A DNA stretch of 64,000 nt from Reticulitermes speratus. Its lineage: Eukaryota; Arthropoda; Insecta; Blattodea; Rhinotermitidae. The position numbers and the translations under genes are program-made. Below the pieces are notes generated by a model, which saw only the letters and a list, made by a program, of their open reading frames with translations, did no database searches and was not told where the DNA came from. The stretch covers positions 32,444,743 through 32,508,742 of the forward strand of contig JAJKFL010000013.1 in NCBI GenBank assembly GCA_021186555.1, in the 5' to 3' direction. Below, piece by piece: positions 56,171 through 64,000 of this stretch; the first letter of the stretch is position 1; the number at the start of each line of letters is the position of its first letter.

Positions 56171-56436
56171 TTAGTTGTACAGGGTGTGGTCGCTAGTGGC
56201 GAATGTGATTCGAGAGTCGGCCAGATCTGACCTGGAGGCCGTCGTATCATCTTCGTCGTCCTCTTCGTCCAGAGGCGCGGCAGACGCCCGGCCTGAGCGG
56301 CTGTAGCGGGAGCTCCGAAATCCAGGCAGCCAGCCCAAACGTGCCAGAGAGCCGATGTGTCGTTTTGACAATGGAATTGTGTGTAGAAGTCGGTTCTTGT
56401 TACCGTCCCGGAACCATCCGCTCCGGACCACGGAGC
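56171..56436 (-). CDS. Nplp1: Terminal exon of an NPLP1-like neuropeptide precursor (partial gene)
   Basis: The minus strand, from an acceptor TCTGATATTTCAG (AG at 56438-56437) to the TAA at 56171, gives 88 residues plus a partial first codon. The exon starts in phase 1 as SVVRSGWFRDGNKNRLLHTI, then PLSKR, a dibasic processing site. Next comes HIGSLARLGWLPGFR, which fits the xIGSLARxGxL peptides of insect neuropeptide-like precursor 1 (compare the fly peptide YIGSLARAGGLMTY). After a basic stretch (SSRYSRSGR) is an acidic spacer (DEEDDEDD) and a C-terminal end SDHTLYN. An in-frame TGA just upstream of the acceptor means the exon cannot extend further. The segment is clearly GC-richer than its surroundings. 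Earlier exons with the signal peptide and other peptide copies should lie to the right; none was recognised before 64000. The product would be secreted and cleaved by prohormone convertases. Assignment is by motif only. Confidence 0.65.
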
Positions 56437-56926
56437 CTGAAATATCAGAGGCGACTCATCTACGAACCCCTCCCGCAAGTCCAGCTGCTAGAAGCTGCGA
56501 TGTGCATTGAAGACTTGCCGAGCAATAGACTAACTACGGGGCAACAGAAACTAATGTGCGACAAGTGCGAGACGACTACAGCGGAAAGTCTTGGTATTCA
56601 ATAAGGAAGCTGGTTATCAAACTACTATGCTGGAAGAGGAATTATACAGGGTGATTCCGAATAGCATATTTGTCTTAGGAGTAAAGTTTTGAAAGACGAT
56701 TGGAAGAATAAAAGAGATATATGATTCAAAGCCTGTATATGATAAAGTATGAAGCTTGAACCGCATAAATTTGTCTCAATGAATAAGGAACAAGCAACAG
56801 ATGATATCAGTAATGTAGTCACACAAAATGAGAAAGGAAATGGAAGAAACACACTGAAAATATGAGTATAAATGCTGTATTAGGCCTATATGTGTTGATT
56901 CAGTTGTCATTTTAAGTCTTCTGTTA
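56437..56926 (-). other. Probable intron of the neuropeptide gene
   Basis: Starts (minus strand) with the acceptor at 56437-56450. No other exon recognised. The first 150 bp are also relatively GC-rich. Confidence 0.4.
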
Positions 56927-57184
56927 AGGGCCGTGCCATGGCTCAGGCGGTTAGTCGCCGGGTTCGATCCCGGGTCGGCCCATGTGGGATTTGTGGTGGA
57001 CAAAGTGGCACTGAGACAGGTTTTTCCCCGAGTACTTCGGTTTTTCCCTGTCAATTTCATTCCACCGGTGCTACATTACACGGAAAAACAGAAAAAATTG
57101 ATCATCTTCATCACAGTGTTGCACAATAAGCCTCAAGGCTGCGGTGCGTCCGTAGCACCTGCTGCGGGGCCCTTCACCACAAAA
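56927..57184 (+). mobile_element. SINE family A, full length, with 13-bp target duplication
   Basis: Complete copy: A box within GCCGTGCCATGGCTCAGGCG, B box GGGTTCGATCCCGGGTC, body, and tail GCTGCGGGGCCCTTCACCAC plus A-run. AAGTCTTCTGTTA flanks it exactly at 56914-56926 and 57185-57197. Perfect flanking repeats point to a fairly recent insertion. It probably lies in an intron of the neuropeptide gene. Confidence 0.9.
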
Positions 57185-57197
57185 AAGTCTTCTGTTA

Positions 57198-58599
57198 TAA
57201 CTTGTGCATCTAGTAACTGTCACTTTATAAAAATATTTCCTGCGTTTACTCAGGATCACTCTGTAGGCTATCAGCAGATCACAAACTTTGTTCTGAAGGT
57301 GTGTGACGTTGGAAATGCCGAAGAACAGTCAAGGCATATTCTATATGATGCGGCAACTTCCATATAATTAGACAGCTCTCAGAGATGTAAGACAAGGACT
57401 ACGTATTTAGCAGTCAGTCTTTGTAATTTGGAAGCATTTTGATTACAGTGAGAGAAGAACTCATTTTAAAAATATTTAATGGATCTTCATGTGCCAGAGG
57501 GTTAAACATGAAATGGATTACGAATATCCTGGAGCCGAAAGATAGGGTTGGGTTGTAGACAGCTGCATTGCGGGAGATTAGGCGGCGAATATTTTGAAAA
57601 AGGAGAATACATTCAACGTGACTTGGTTTTATAGTCCAAATGGGTAGGACTCGAGACGTGCCGCGTCTAAATCTCAACCCGGAAACAAGAAGTGCTTACC
57701 GACATTTTGGGAGACAGATGGCAGCGGTGATGAGTGGTAGCATTTGGGCTTTCTGCTTTGCATTGCTTTCAAGCCCCGGAAATTAAGTACAGAAGATAAG
57801 GACAAAGAGCACCCAGCACTAGATGCTAGACTCCTAATAGGATTCACAAGGTCATAGACGTTGAAGAAATTCGATATGGCTGGATATGAGTGAAGAGGAA
57901 CGACACACGACACTACAGACACTACAGACACTACAGAAGTGTAGCATACTACAACGAAACTCTCTTACAGTATTTCCCACCACAGATCGTGCAGATTTCA
58001 ACATACGACTTGAGGAAAACGTTGCAAACACGGGCGAATCATGCAGCACTGTCTAAAGGCAAATGTTTACTGGGGTGACTAACGAATTAAACACTACCGC
58101 CACCTACAATAGCGACTAAATACAAGCAAATCTACTGGTGGTACACTTTACTGCACTACTGTCTCAAAGTCTCATCTTCATGCTAAGGCATTTCGAAAAA
58201 CTCTACAATTACTGCATTCATAATTACTAACATACAACTCTACTACAAACATTGATGTAAATTTAAGTACAAACATCGAAGACTACAGATAATTTACAAT
58301 AAATGGTCAGCTATAAACAAAATAAACAATGTTGCCTTCTGAGTTGTGACAACCTGTAGTGTAACCGTTGTGCAAACAATGTATCGGAGTAATATATTAC
58401 CTCCATTTTCACTTATGCCCCGAAAATTGATACAGCAGGGCCCTAAGATTTGTTGATATCCAACTGCCAGTCGAAATGCTGATATAAATCAGAAAAACAA
58501 AACAGGAATTTTCAAGGCTCCGAAAACTTAAAAATTTATAAGGGTTATGTGAAGTGTATAGCCTGTGTCATAGGTCATGCACTTTATCTTAGGCCTATA
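57198..58599. other. Stretch without recognised features
   Basis: A short tandem ACACTACAG run (about 57908-57938). The open frames (57414-57677, 57674-57931) show no family. If the neuropeptide gene extends right, this is intron. Confidence 0.45.
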
Positions 58600-58882
58600 A
58601 AGTAAAATAAAGTTGATCCTGGAACAGGCCATGCAGGCCCAGAGGGGGAGTAGATGTGTAATTCTACTCTTTCTTTAACCTCGGCGCTAGATGGGGTTGG
58701 GTGGTCAATGCCACGCCCCGGCCGCTTTACCCCCGGGAGAGACCCGGTGTGCATTGTATAGGAGTCTGGGTGGGCCCCAGGGCCGGTCTGGACAGGTGCG
58801 GAAGATCTCGCCCTCACCGGCATTCGATCCCTGGACTGTCCAGCCCGTAGCAAGTCGCTATCCCAGCCCAATATCTCAGGCC
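58600..58882 (-). mobile_element. SINE family C
   Basis: Minus-strand copy of 33586-33882: GGCCCAGAGGGGGAGTAGA, GGCCGCTTTACCCCCGGGAG, GGCATTCGATCCCTGGACTG (B-box region). Well preserved. Confidence 0.8.
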
Positions 58883-59351
58883 TACAGCATTTTATGTTAT
58901 GCGGCTATCTGAGTTATATGTCATAACATAAACAGTTTTTTTTACAAACCCCACAAGTAAGTTCTTATCTTCGTGTAAAGTAGAATTTGAATAAGAAAAT
59001 TTTCAAATAAATTTTTACGCACGCATCCGGTAACAAATTGGTACCCATCCCGCTGTGTCATTCAAACACAAAAACTGAGTCAGACATACCAATTGTGTGC
59101 CTTATGACATCGCGTATTGTCGTTCGTGGTTACCAATATCATTGCAGGAACACTGCCACGCATCTCTTTAATTTCATCAGCAGATTTTGGCAGTGGGTTC
59201 CTCTGAACGTTGGTCCACAAACATCAAACTACACGGCGTCATTATACAAGTACCACAATTCAGATACTTACAGTGATAAATATTTAAAATTTGGTGCCCT
59301 ACACTATGCGTTCATTTGATGAAAACCACAATGTGTCGAAAAACCCTGTCT
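58883..59351. other. Stretch without recognised features
   Basis: Only a short piece of the GACGCC-type repeat (AACTACACGGCGTCATTATA at about 59226-59245). Nothing else seen. Confidence 0.5.
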
Positions 59352-59915
59352 TAATATCGACCCGTATATTGGCTATCTCGAACAGGTTAGTGGCTATCTC
59401 GACTCGGATAATGACTATCTCGACTTCGATAGTGGCTGTCTCGACCTGGATAGTGGCTATCTCGACTTGGATAATGGCTATCTCGACTTCGATATTGGCT
59501 GTCTCGACCAGAATAGTGGCTATCTCGACTTGGATAATGGCTATCTCGACTTCGATATTGGTTGTCTCGACTTGGATAATGGCTATCTCGACTTCGATAT
59601 TGGCTGTCTCGACCAGGATAGTGGCTATCTCGACTTGGATAATGACTATCTCGACTTCGATATTGGCTGTCTCGACCTGGATAATGGCTATCTCGACTTG
59701 GATAATGGCTATCTCGACTTCGATATTGGCTGTCTCGACCAAGATAGTTTCTATCTCGACCTGGATATTGACTATCTCGATGTGGATAATGGCTATTTAG
59801 ACCTGGATACTGGCTACCTCGGCTTGGATAATGGCTATGTCGACCTGGTTAGTGGCTATCTCAATATTGATAGTGGTTACCTTAAACTGCATAATGGCTA
59901 TCTTGACCATTCTCG
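59352..59915. repeat. 21-bp minisatellite
   Basis: About 26 units of TGGCTATCTCGACTTGGATA plus A, with variants TTCGATATT and CAGGATAGT in a repeating order. As 21 is a multiple of three, the array reads through in two plus frames (NGYLDFD.. units) and one minus frame (VEIAIIQ-type heptads). These frames are products of the repeat, not evidence of a protein. Confidence 0.95.
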
Positions 59916-60229
59916 TGGTTTTACGCAGTATTTCTAGGAGAATGCTCAGATTGTAGGGCCTACGTCAAATCAGGCTACTGCCGCTTCCTTTCGCATCCAT
60001 TTACCATATTATCACTTTATTAATTAATCTACCATTCGACGCTGTACGCACTGAAGTGCCGACAGCATCTTTAAACCATGAATATAGGCAGGTCTTACTG
60101 TACAAGACACGGCAGCCCCTCTATTAGCACAAGTGCACCAAGTTTCCATGTCAACTTGTAACTGTCGTGTCTTCTACTGTACTGACTGAATGATTCTGTT
60201 AGCTCAGTCAGTGTAGTAACCAGACTACG

Positions 60230-60500
60230 TCCTCGATGGCCAAGGAGGATTTAGCATTCTCTTCCGCTAGAAGCAAAGGTTTTACAGTTCCGTGCAGGGC
60301 CTATGCGGGTTCTAGGGCCCACAGTACCTCCTAACCAGTGGGTGCTGGGGGCTGTACCCCGTCGTTAAAACAGCCAGGACGTCAATCTGACCACTCACCT
60401 TCACCCGGTGATAAAAGTGCGTGGAATTATACTTCTATTCCTCCATATGTCTTCAATGTCGTAATGCTTTATTAAACACAAGGACAGCTTTGCCTCTATC
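60230..60500 (+). mobile_element. SINE family C, decayed
   Basis: Shares the order CTATGCGGGTTCTAGGGCCC, ACCAGTGGGTGCTGGGGG, AAACAGCCAGGACGTCAATC, TGACCACTCACCTTC and a tail TCTTCAATGTCG with family C. Strongly diverged. Confidence 0.45.
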
Positions 60501-60810
60501 TTTACTTACTGAGGACCTTCAAAACAGATTGACATTTTAGACGAAATAGTGAAAAGAAAGAGTAGAAGAGACAGACAGAAAGAAGCGAAGAAGGAAAGAA
60601 ACAGAAAGACACACACACACACACTTCGAGCTCTAATGACAACACTTAGCGTGCTAATAATTCTGTACTTACGTTACCAGCTTTAGCAAGTCGAACAAAT
60701 TGTGACACTTCCAATTAGCACGGCCTAACTTTAGACAGTAAACAAATGGCACCCTCAGTGGCGACGTTAATGAAGCTTCAACACAGCCACATAGGACTCA
60801 ACAGTTGTTT

Positions 60811-60935
60811 TAGCCCGTTAAAGCACAATGGTAATTATATGTACCACCCGCTATAGCCCGTTAAAACTCAGTGGTAACTACATGTACCACCCTCTTTAAC
60901 CCGTTAAAATACTGTGGTAACTACACGTACCATAT
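60811..60935. repeat. 43/44-bp tandem repeat, three units
   Basis: Units start TAGCCCGTTAAA (60811, 60854) or AACCCGTTAAA (60898) and contain GTGGTAACTAC.TGTACCAC. A single dispersed copy is at 52957-53000. Confidence 0.85.
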
Positions 60936-61208
60936 GCTTTATCATTAAAAATTCTGCATTTTGACCACAAAATACTCCAACGTTTGGTATGATTGTCATA
61001 AGAAATTTTCCTGAACAGCATTAACCAATATATATCTTTGTGATGAGGATGCAGTGAGAAGTTAATAACTGAATTATTTCAGGCAACAAATGGTTAACTG
61101 AATGTTATTTGTCTCTATCGCTGACATTCCGTTGTGATATGCAGTATAAACAGCAAAAAGGAGGTACAAAGAATCAGTCACAACCTTTTATCAGTTCTTA
61201 TTGCTTGC

Positions 61209-61246
61209 TACATGTTTCGGCTTTTGGAAAATCCATAATCAGGCAA
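61209..61246 (-). ncRNA. Hammerhead-like motif
   Basis: Minus strand: TTGC, CTGATTAT, a weakened stem II, GCCGAAACATGTA, GCAA closing stem I with 4 pairs. Confidence 0.4.
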
Positions 61247-61325
61247 TTAAAATTTACAAAAAAGAAAGACAAATTTAATTGATTGTATTGAAAATAATAT
61301 TTTTTTCTTGTATACTTTTAATTGC

Positions 61326-61363
61326 TTGATGAGGGCTTTTCCAAAAGCCGAAACATGTAGCAA
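61326..61363 (+). ncRNA. Hammerhead-like motif, partner copy
   Basis: TTGC, TTGATGAG, stem II GGCTTTT/AAAAGCC (7 perfect pairs), GAAACATGTA, GCAA closing stem I. Stem II is better preserved than in the left arm. Confidence 0.45.
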
Positions 61364-61405
61364 GCGATAAAAACTGAAAAAAGTTAAGTTGTGACTGACG
61401 GTTTA

Positions 61406-62093
61406 TTCATAATTTTGCTGACTATTATTTGTTTACTGACAGATAGATCTTCTTAATCCAATGAAACTGATTTGAACAAAAGGCGGTTTTCTACTGACAC
61501 TCATTTTCTTACACGACAAATAAATTTTGATTTAAATTTATTTTTTCGATGACGAAACTTTTTCTCATGTTGATCTACTGCCTTATTTAACAACGTTTCG
61601 TCAACTGCGCCGCTTCTATAGTGTCGAATGGAAGGATGATATGAAAGATATATCAAATAGACTTTGCAAAAATCTCTTTCAACCAAGACTACTGCATAGA
61701 CTGACTTAAATTACTCATAAAGCAAGTCAACCAGCATGTTGGTGCTATTGTTTGACATTCGTAACTCCAGAATCTGAAGCATCAGTAGGTATATCGCAAT
61801 GTTCGAACAGATTTCTCTGAAGTGTAAAGAAATATTTAAAGTAAATTGAGTGCATGGTATTTTCAAGTATTGAATTTTAATTATTACTTATGTTGATAGT
61901 GCGTGAGCTTTCGTGAGCACGGTAACGAACATGCAAGTTCTATAAAGGGCAGTTAAATTCTTAAGTGGATGAGAGTCTATACGTTTCTGGGGTAAGAATC
62001 TGCACCATGAAGTTGGCTGGTAGTACTGGTTCAGAATTCTACTAGACGTGGAAATTTACCGCAACTCGATACAATTTGGAACTTCGTAAATTG
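61406..62093. other. Stretch without recognised features
   Basis: A 61-codon minus frame at 61501-61686 has a lysine-rich end (HEKKFRHRKNKFKSKFICRV) but no known family. Nothing else seen. Confidence 0.45.
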
Positions 62094-62428
62094 ATTGAGA
62101 ACCAATTGTCTTCTGGACTTTGTCCATCGTCCTGGATAAAATATATAAAAATATAAAATCACGACGTTTCGGAAGCTGGTTCTTCTTCCGTCTTCAAGTG
62201 ATGGGAGGGGAGACACCTACTCAGATGGGTCCTTTTAGACCGAGCTAATCTCAATCACTGGACCTGATTGAGATTAGCTCGGTCTAAGGGACCCATCTGA
62301 GTAGGTGTCTCCCCTCCCATCACTTGAAGACGGAAGAAGAACCAGCTTCCGAAACGTCGTGATTTTATATTTTTATGTATTTTATCCAGGACGATGGACA
62401 AAGTCCAGAAGACAGTTGGTTCTCAATG
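62094..62428. mobile_element. Near-perfect 335-bp palindrome with hammerhead-like motifs
   Basis: Left arm 62094-62257 and right arm 62265-62428 are reverse complements with few differences and a 7-nt centre (CTGGACC). Both arms contain the motif, at 62166-62205 (minus) and 62317-62355 (plus). The RNA of this locus would fold into one very long hairpin. Confidence 0.85.
62312..62360 (+). ncRNA. Hammerhead-like motif with GTC cleavage-type triplet
   Basis: ATCAC (stem I), TTGAAGAC, stem II GGAAG/CTTCC, GAAAC, GTC, GTGAT closing stem I with 5 perfect pairs. GTC before stem I is the classic hammerhead cleavage triplet. The mirror copy is on the minus strand at about 62162-62210. Confidence 0.45.
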
Positions 62429-62639
62429 TTATATACCATCGTCAGAAAGTTTTAGAATTTATTTGTAAATTGATGTTTGGACTCGGCGTTTACGAAGAAT
62501 TTTTTCTGGACTCTACGGGCTACTAAACTGACAATTTACGTGAGTTTCTTCAGTCCCACCAATAAAATACTCTCATCTATTACTGACACTACATAATCTT
62601 AACAATTGACAGCGTCGTCAAATGAAACACTTCTCTCGC

Positions 62640-62775
62640 TTCTCTCTCGAAATAAATGACACTATGGAGCAGAGTGCTTGAGAAGCCAGTAGTGGCTCAG
62701 TTGGTCCAACAATTCTCCGCTTTCTATGAAACCAAATTTCATTAGCACGCACGAGCACATCATAAGCGCTTATTC
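62640..62775 (-). mobile_element. Decayed LINE 3' end ([11 protein letters not shown] family)
   Basis: ACTATGGAGCAGAGTGCTTG and CCAACAATTCTCCGCTTTCT match the 3' UTR of the element at 50583-50960, with many changes. The coding end is barely recognisable. Confidence 0.5.
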
Positions 62776-63076
62776 GAAGACGTATTATTAAGTCCACATT
62801 ACACCGCAGCTCTGTTTTAATAAGACTCAAAAATAAAAGCCTGATGGTGAGGGCTAGCACCTGAGTTCCCGCGATGCGTAATTACGGGTCTTATTTTACG
62901 AAAGTTAATTAAACTTTCAATAAGATATACGAATTACCTGCTCACTTTACTTTCTTACAGTTCACAAAACTCTTAATCTGAAACTTTAAATTTTTAACAT
63001 TTTTAGATTAATAAATTTTTAAAACAGAAATAAAAGTTTACAGCCCGGTGAATGATACTGGCTGCGTAAATGATGA
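62776..63076. other. Stretch without recognised features
   Basis: AT-rich. Nothing recognised. Confidence 0.5.
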
Positions 63077-63290
63077 GATCTGCGCTCTTCTGGGATATTA
63101 CGCAGCGTCGATTTGAAATCCTTTAACGACGTTTCGGGACAACACATCGGTCCCATTTTCTTGACCCTTGAAGATGGGACCGACACGTTGTCCCGAAACG
63201 TCGGTAAAGGATTACCACTCGACGCTGCGTAATATCCCAGAAGAGCGTAGATCTCATTCAAATCGCGGCGGAAGCCTGAAATCACGGACC
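63077..63290. mobile_element. Inverted-repeat element with hammerhead-like motif
   Basis: Arms at about 63077-63160 and 63165-63250 share GATATTACGCAGCGTCGA (inverted on the right as TCGACGCTGCGTAATATCCC). The right arm holds the motif; the left keeps only its GTTTCGGGACAAC half. It continues to CGGCGGAAGCCTGAAATCAC at 63266-63285, also found in the decayed copy at 46605-46790. Confidence 0.65.
63168..63221 (+). ncRNA. Hammerhead-like motif
   Basis: ACC, CTTGAAGAT, stem II GGGAC/GTCCC (5 perfect pairs), GAAAC, GTC, GGT. Stem I is short (3 pairs). Confidence 0.35.
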
Positions 63291-63529
63291 GTAATGAAAC
63301 TTTGAAGGCTGTTAACATGCAGGAGCTATAAGCCTGGCGAAAACTCAAGTCAGTTGTTGTCGCCGGTATTAAGACAAAACATAAAGTAGACAGCACGGGA
63401 TCAAAATACGATCATCCTGGTTATCTTCCAGATGTTTTCTCCCTTCAGCTTTAACTTGAAATATTATATGCGTACCTCATCTTCACCATCTATGCTACAT
63501 GCCTTTGCCTATACACCATTTTGAAAATA

Positions 63530-63770
63530 ACTAACTAACTCCATGTAGCAGAGTCCTTCTTGAGAAGCGTAAAGGTCCTCAGCTAGTCAAGAAATTCCCC
63601 GCACTTTATGGAACTCGAAGGTTCATTACCGCATTTACTTCTTCCATCTACGCCTGTGTCTTCCAAGTGGTCTCCTTCCCTTAGGTCTCTCCACCAAAAT
63701 CCTGTATTAACCTCTCCCCTCCCCCATACGTGCTACATGCCCCGCCCACCTCATTCTTCTTAATTTGATC
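63530..63770 (-). mobile_element. LINE 3' end ([11 protein letters not shown] family)
   Basis: (TAAC)n-like start at 63528-63541, then GCAGAGTCCTTCTTGAGAAG, TTTATGGAACTCGAAGGTTC and the coding end reading, on minus, [14 protein letters not shown]-type residues, as at 50583-50960. About 90 bp of the coding end are deleted between 63635 and 63640. Confidence 0.7.
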
Positions 63771-64000
63771 ACCCAAAAAATATTTAGTGATGAGTACAGA
63801 CTTAATGGTCTGTACTCATCACTCGTTATAGAGTCGTCTCCACTCCCCTGCTACCTAGACTACAGAATATTAAAATATGGCAAACTCTGTTCCTTTCATA
63901 TTCTTCCTAAATCATCTTCTGATTCGACTCTTTACAATCGACACAGTTGAAATCATTGATAAATGTACAGAGATATTAGAATGGGATTCAAACTTCAGTT
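63771..64000. other. Stretch without recognised features
   Basis: Contains a short inverted pair (GATGAGTACAGACTTAATGG / CCATTAAG-type, 63789-63822). No gene seen. Confidence 0.5.

Larger units (their letters stand above)
61167..61405. mobile_element. Inverted-repeat element with two hammerhead-like motifs
   Basis: Arms at about 61167-61265 and 61310-61405 (CAGTCACAACCTTTTATCAG at the left, inverse at the right). They flank an AT-rich spacer of about 45 bp. Each arm carries one motif. Confidence 0.7.

Noticed and set aside
59299-59937. Frames of 147, 156 and 169 codons over the 59.4-kb array, including a heptad-like minus frame
   Set aside because: Products of a 21-bp tandem repeat; no start context or unique sequence supports a protein.
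1-64000. LTR retroelements, endogenous viral genes or Polinton-type elements
   Set aside because: No paired long terminal repeats, primer sites or capsid, integrase or polymerase signatures were recognised anywhere in the window.

Overview
The window looks like a repeat-rich, AT-rich insect nuclear genome with large introns and few genes. The organism is inferred, not proved. tRNA-derived SINE families, Jockey-type and other LINEs, mariner and piggyBac remnants, an insect peritrophin-type gene pair and an insect neuropeptide exon all point to an insect. The SINE and LINE tails resemble those I associate with cockroaches and termites (Blattodea). No bacterial operons, rRNA, true tRNA genes, CRISPR arrays, LTR retroelements or viral genes were recognised.

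Layout. Positions 1-5990 and 11454-19600 are two copies of one segmental duplication. Each copy carries a SINE, a 40-bp minisatellite, a mariner transposase remnant and, at its 3' end, the promoter and signal-peptide exon of a secreted chitin-binding (peritrophin-A type) gene. Copy A (5709-8431, two exons) is intact. Copy B (19282-20897) has two reading-frame shifts in exon 2. The promoter and exon 1 are almost identical between copies, but exon 2 is strongly diverged, so the pair is a mosaic. Between them lies a 27/29-bp minisatellite (10440-11200). At 22570-26862 (minus) is the largest gene: a single coding exon for a 1430-residue protein made almost entirely of 43 ankyrin repeats, preceded by a splice acceptor.

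From 27 kb to 64 kb the sequence is mostly mobile elements and simple repeats: MITEs with clear terminal inverted repeats, LINE fragments (29.8, 31.4, 34.6, 35.6, 50.6, 63.5 kb), a 5'-truncated Jockey-type LINE with a 10-bp target duplication (36594-37914), a piggyBac-like remnant (about 38170-39560), at least five SINE families, a 27-bp array split by a LINE (31.0-32.5 kb) and a 21-bp array (59.35-59.91 kb). A terminal exon of an NPLP1-like neuropeptide precursor lies at 56171-56436 (minus). The rest of that gene is presumably to the right, outside the window or in exons I could not see.

The most unusual signal is a dispersed set of about sixteen small RNA-like motifs resembling hammerhead ribozymes with a very short stem III: CTGAWGAT, stem II, GAAAC, ATGTH, with a closing stem I. 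Many lie in the arms of inverted repeats (14.9-15.6, 47.0-47.7, 48.7-49.2, 51.8-52.3, 61.2-61.4, 62.1-62.4, 63.1-63.25 kb). This matches the reduced hammerheads known to accompany Penelope-like retroelements, but no Penelope coding sequence was seen here.
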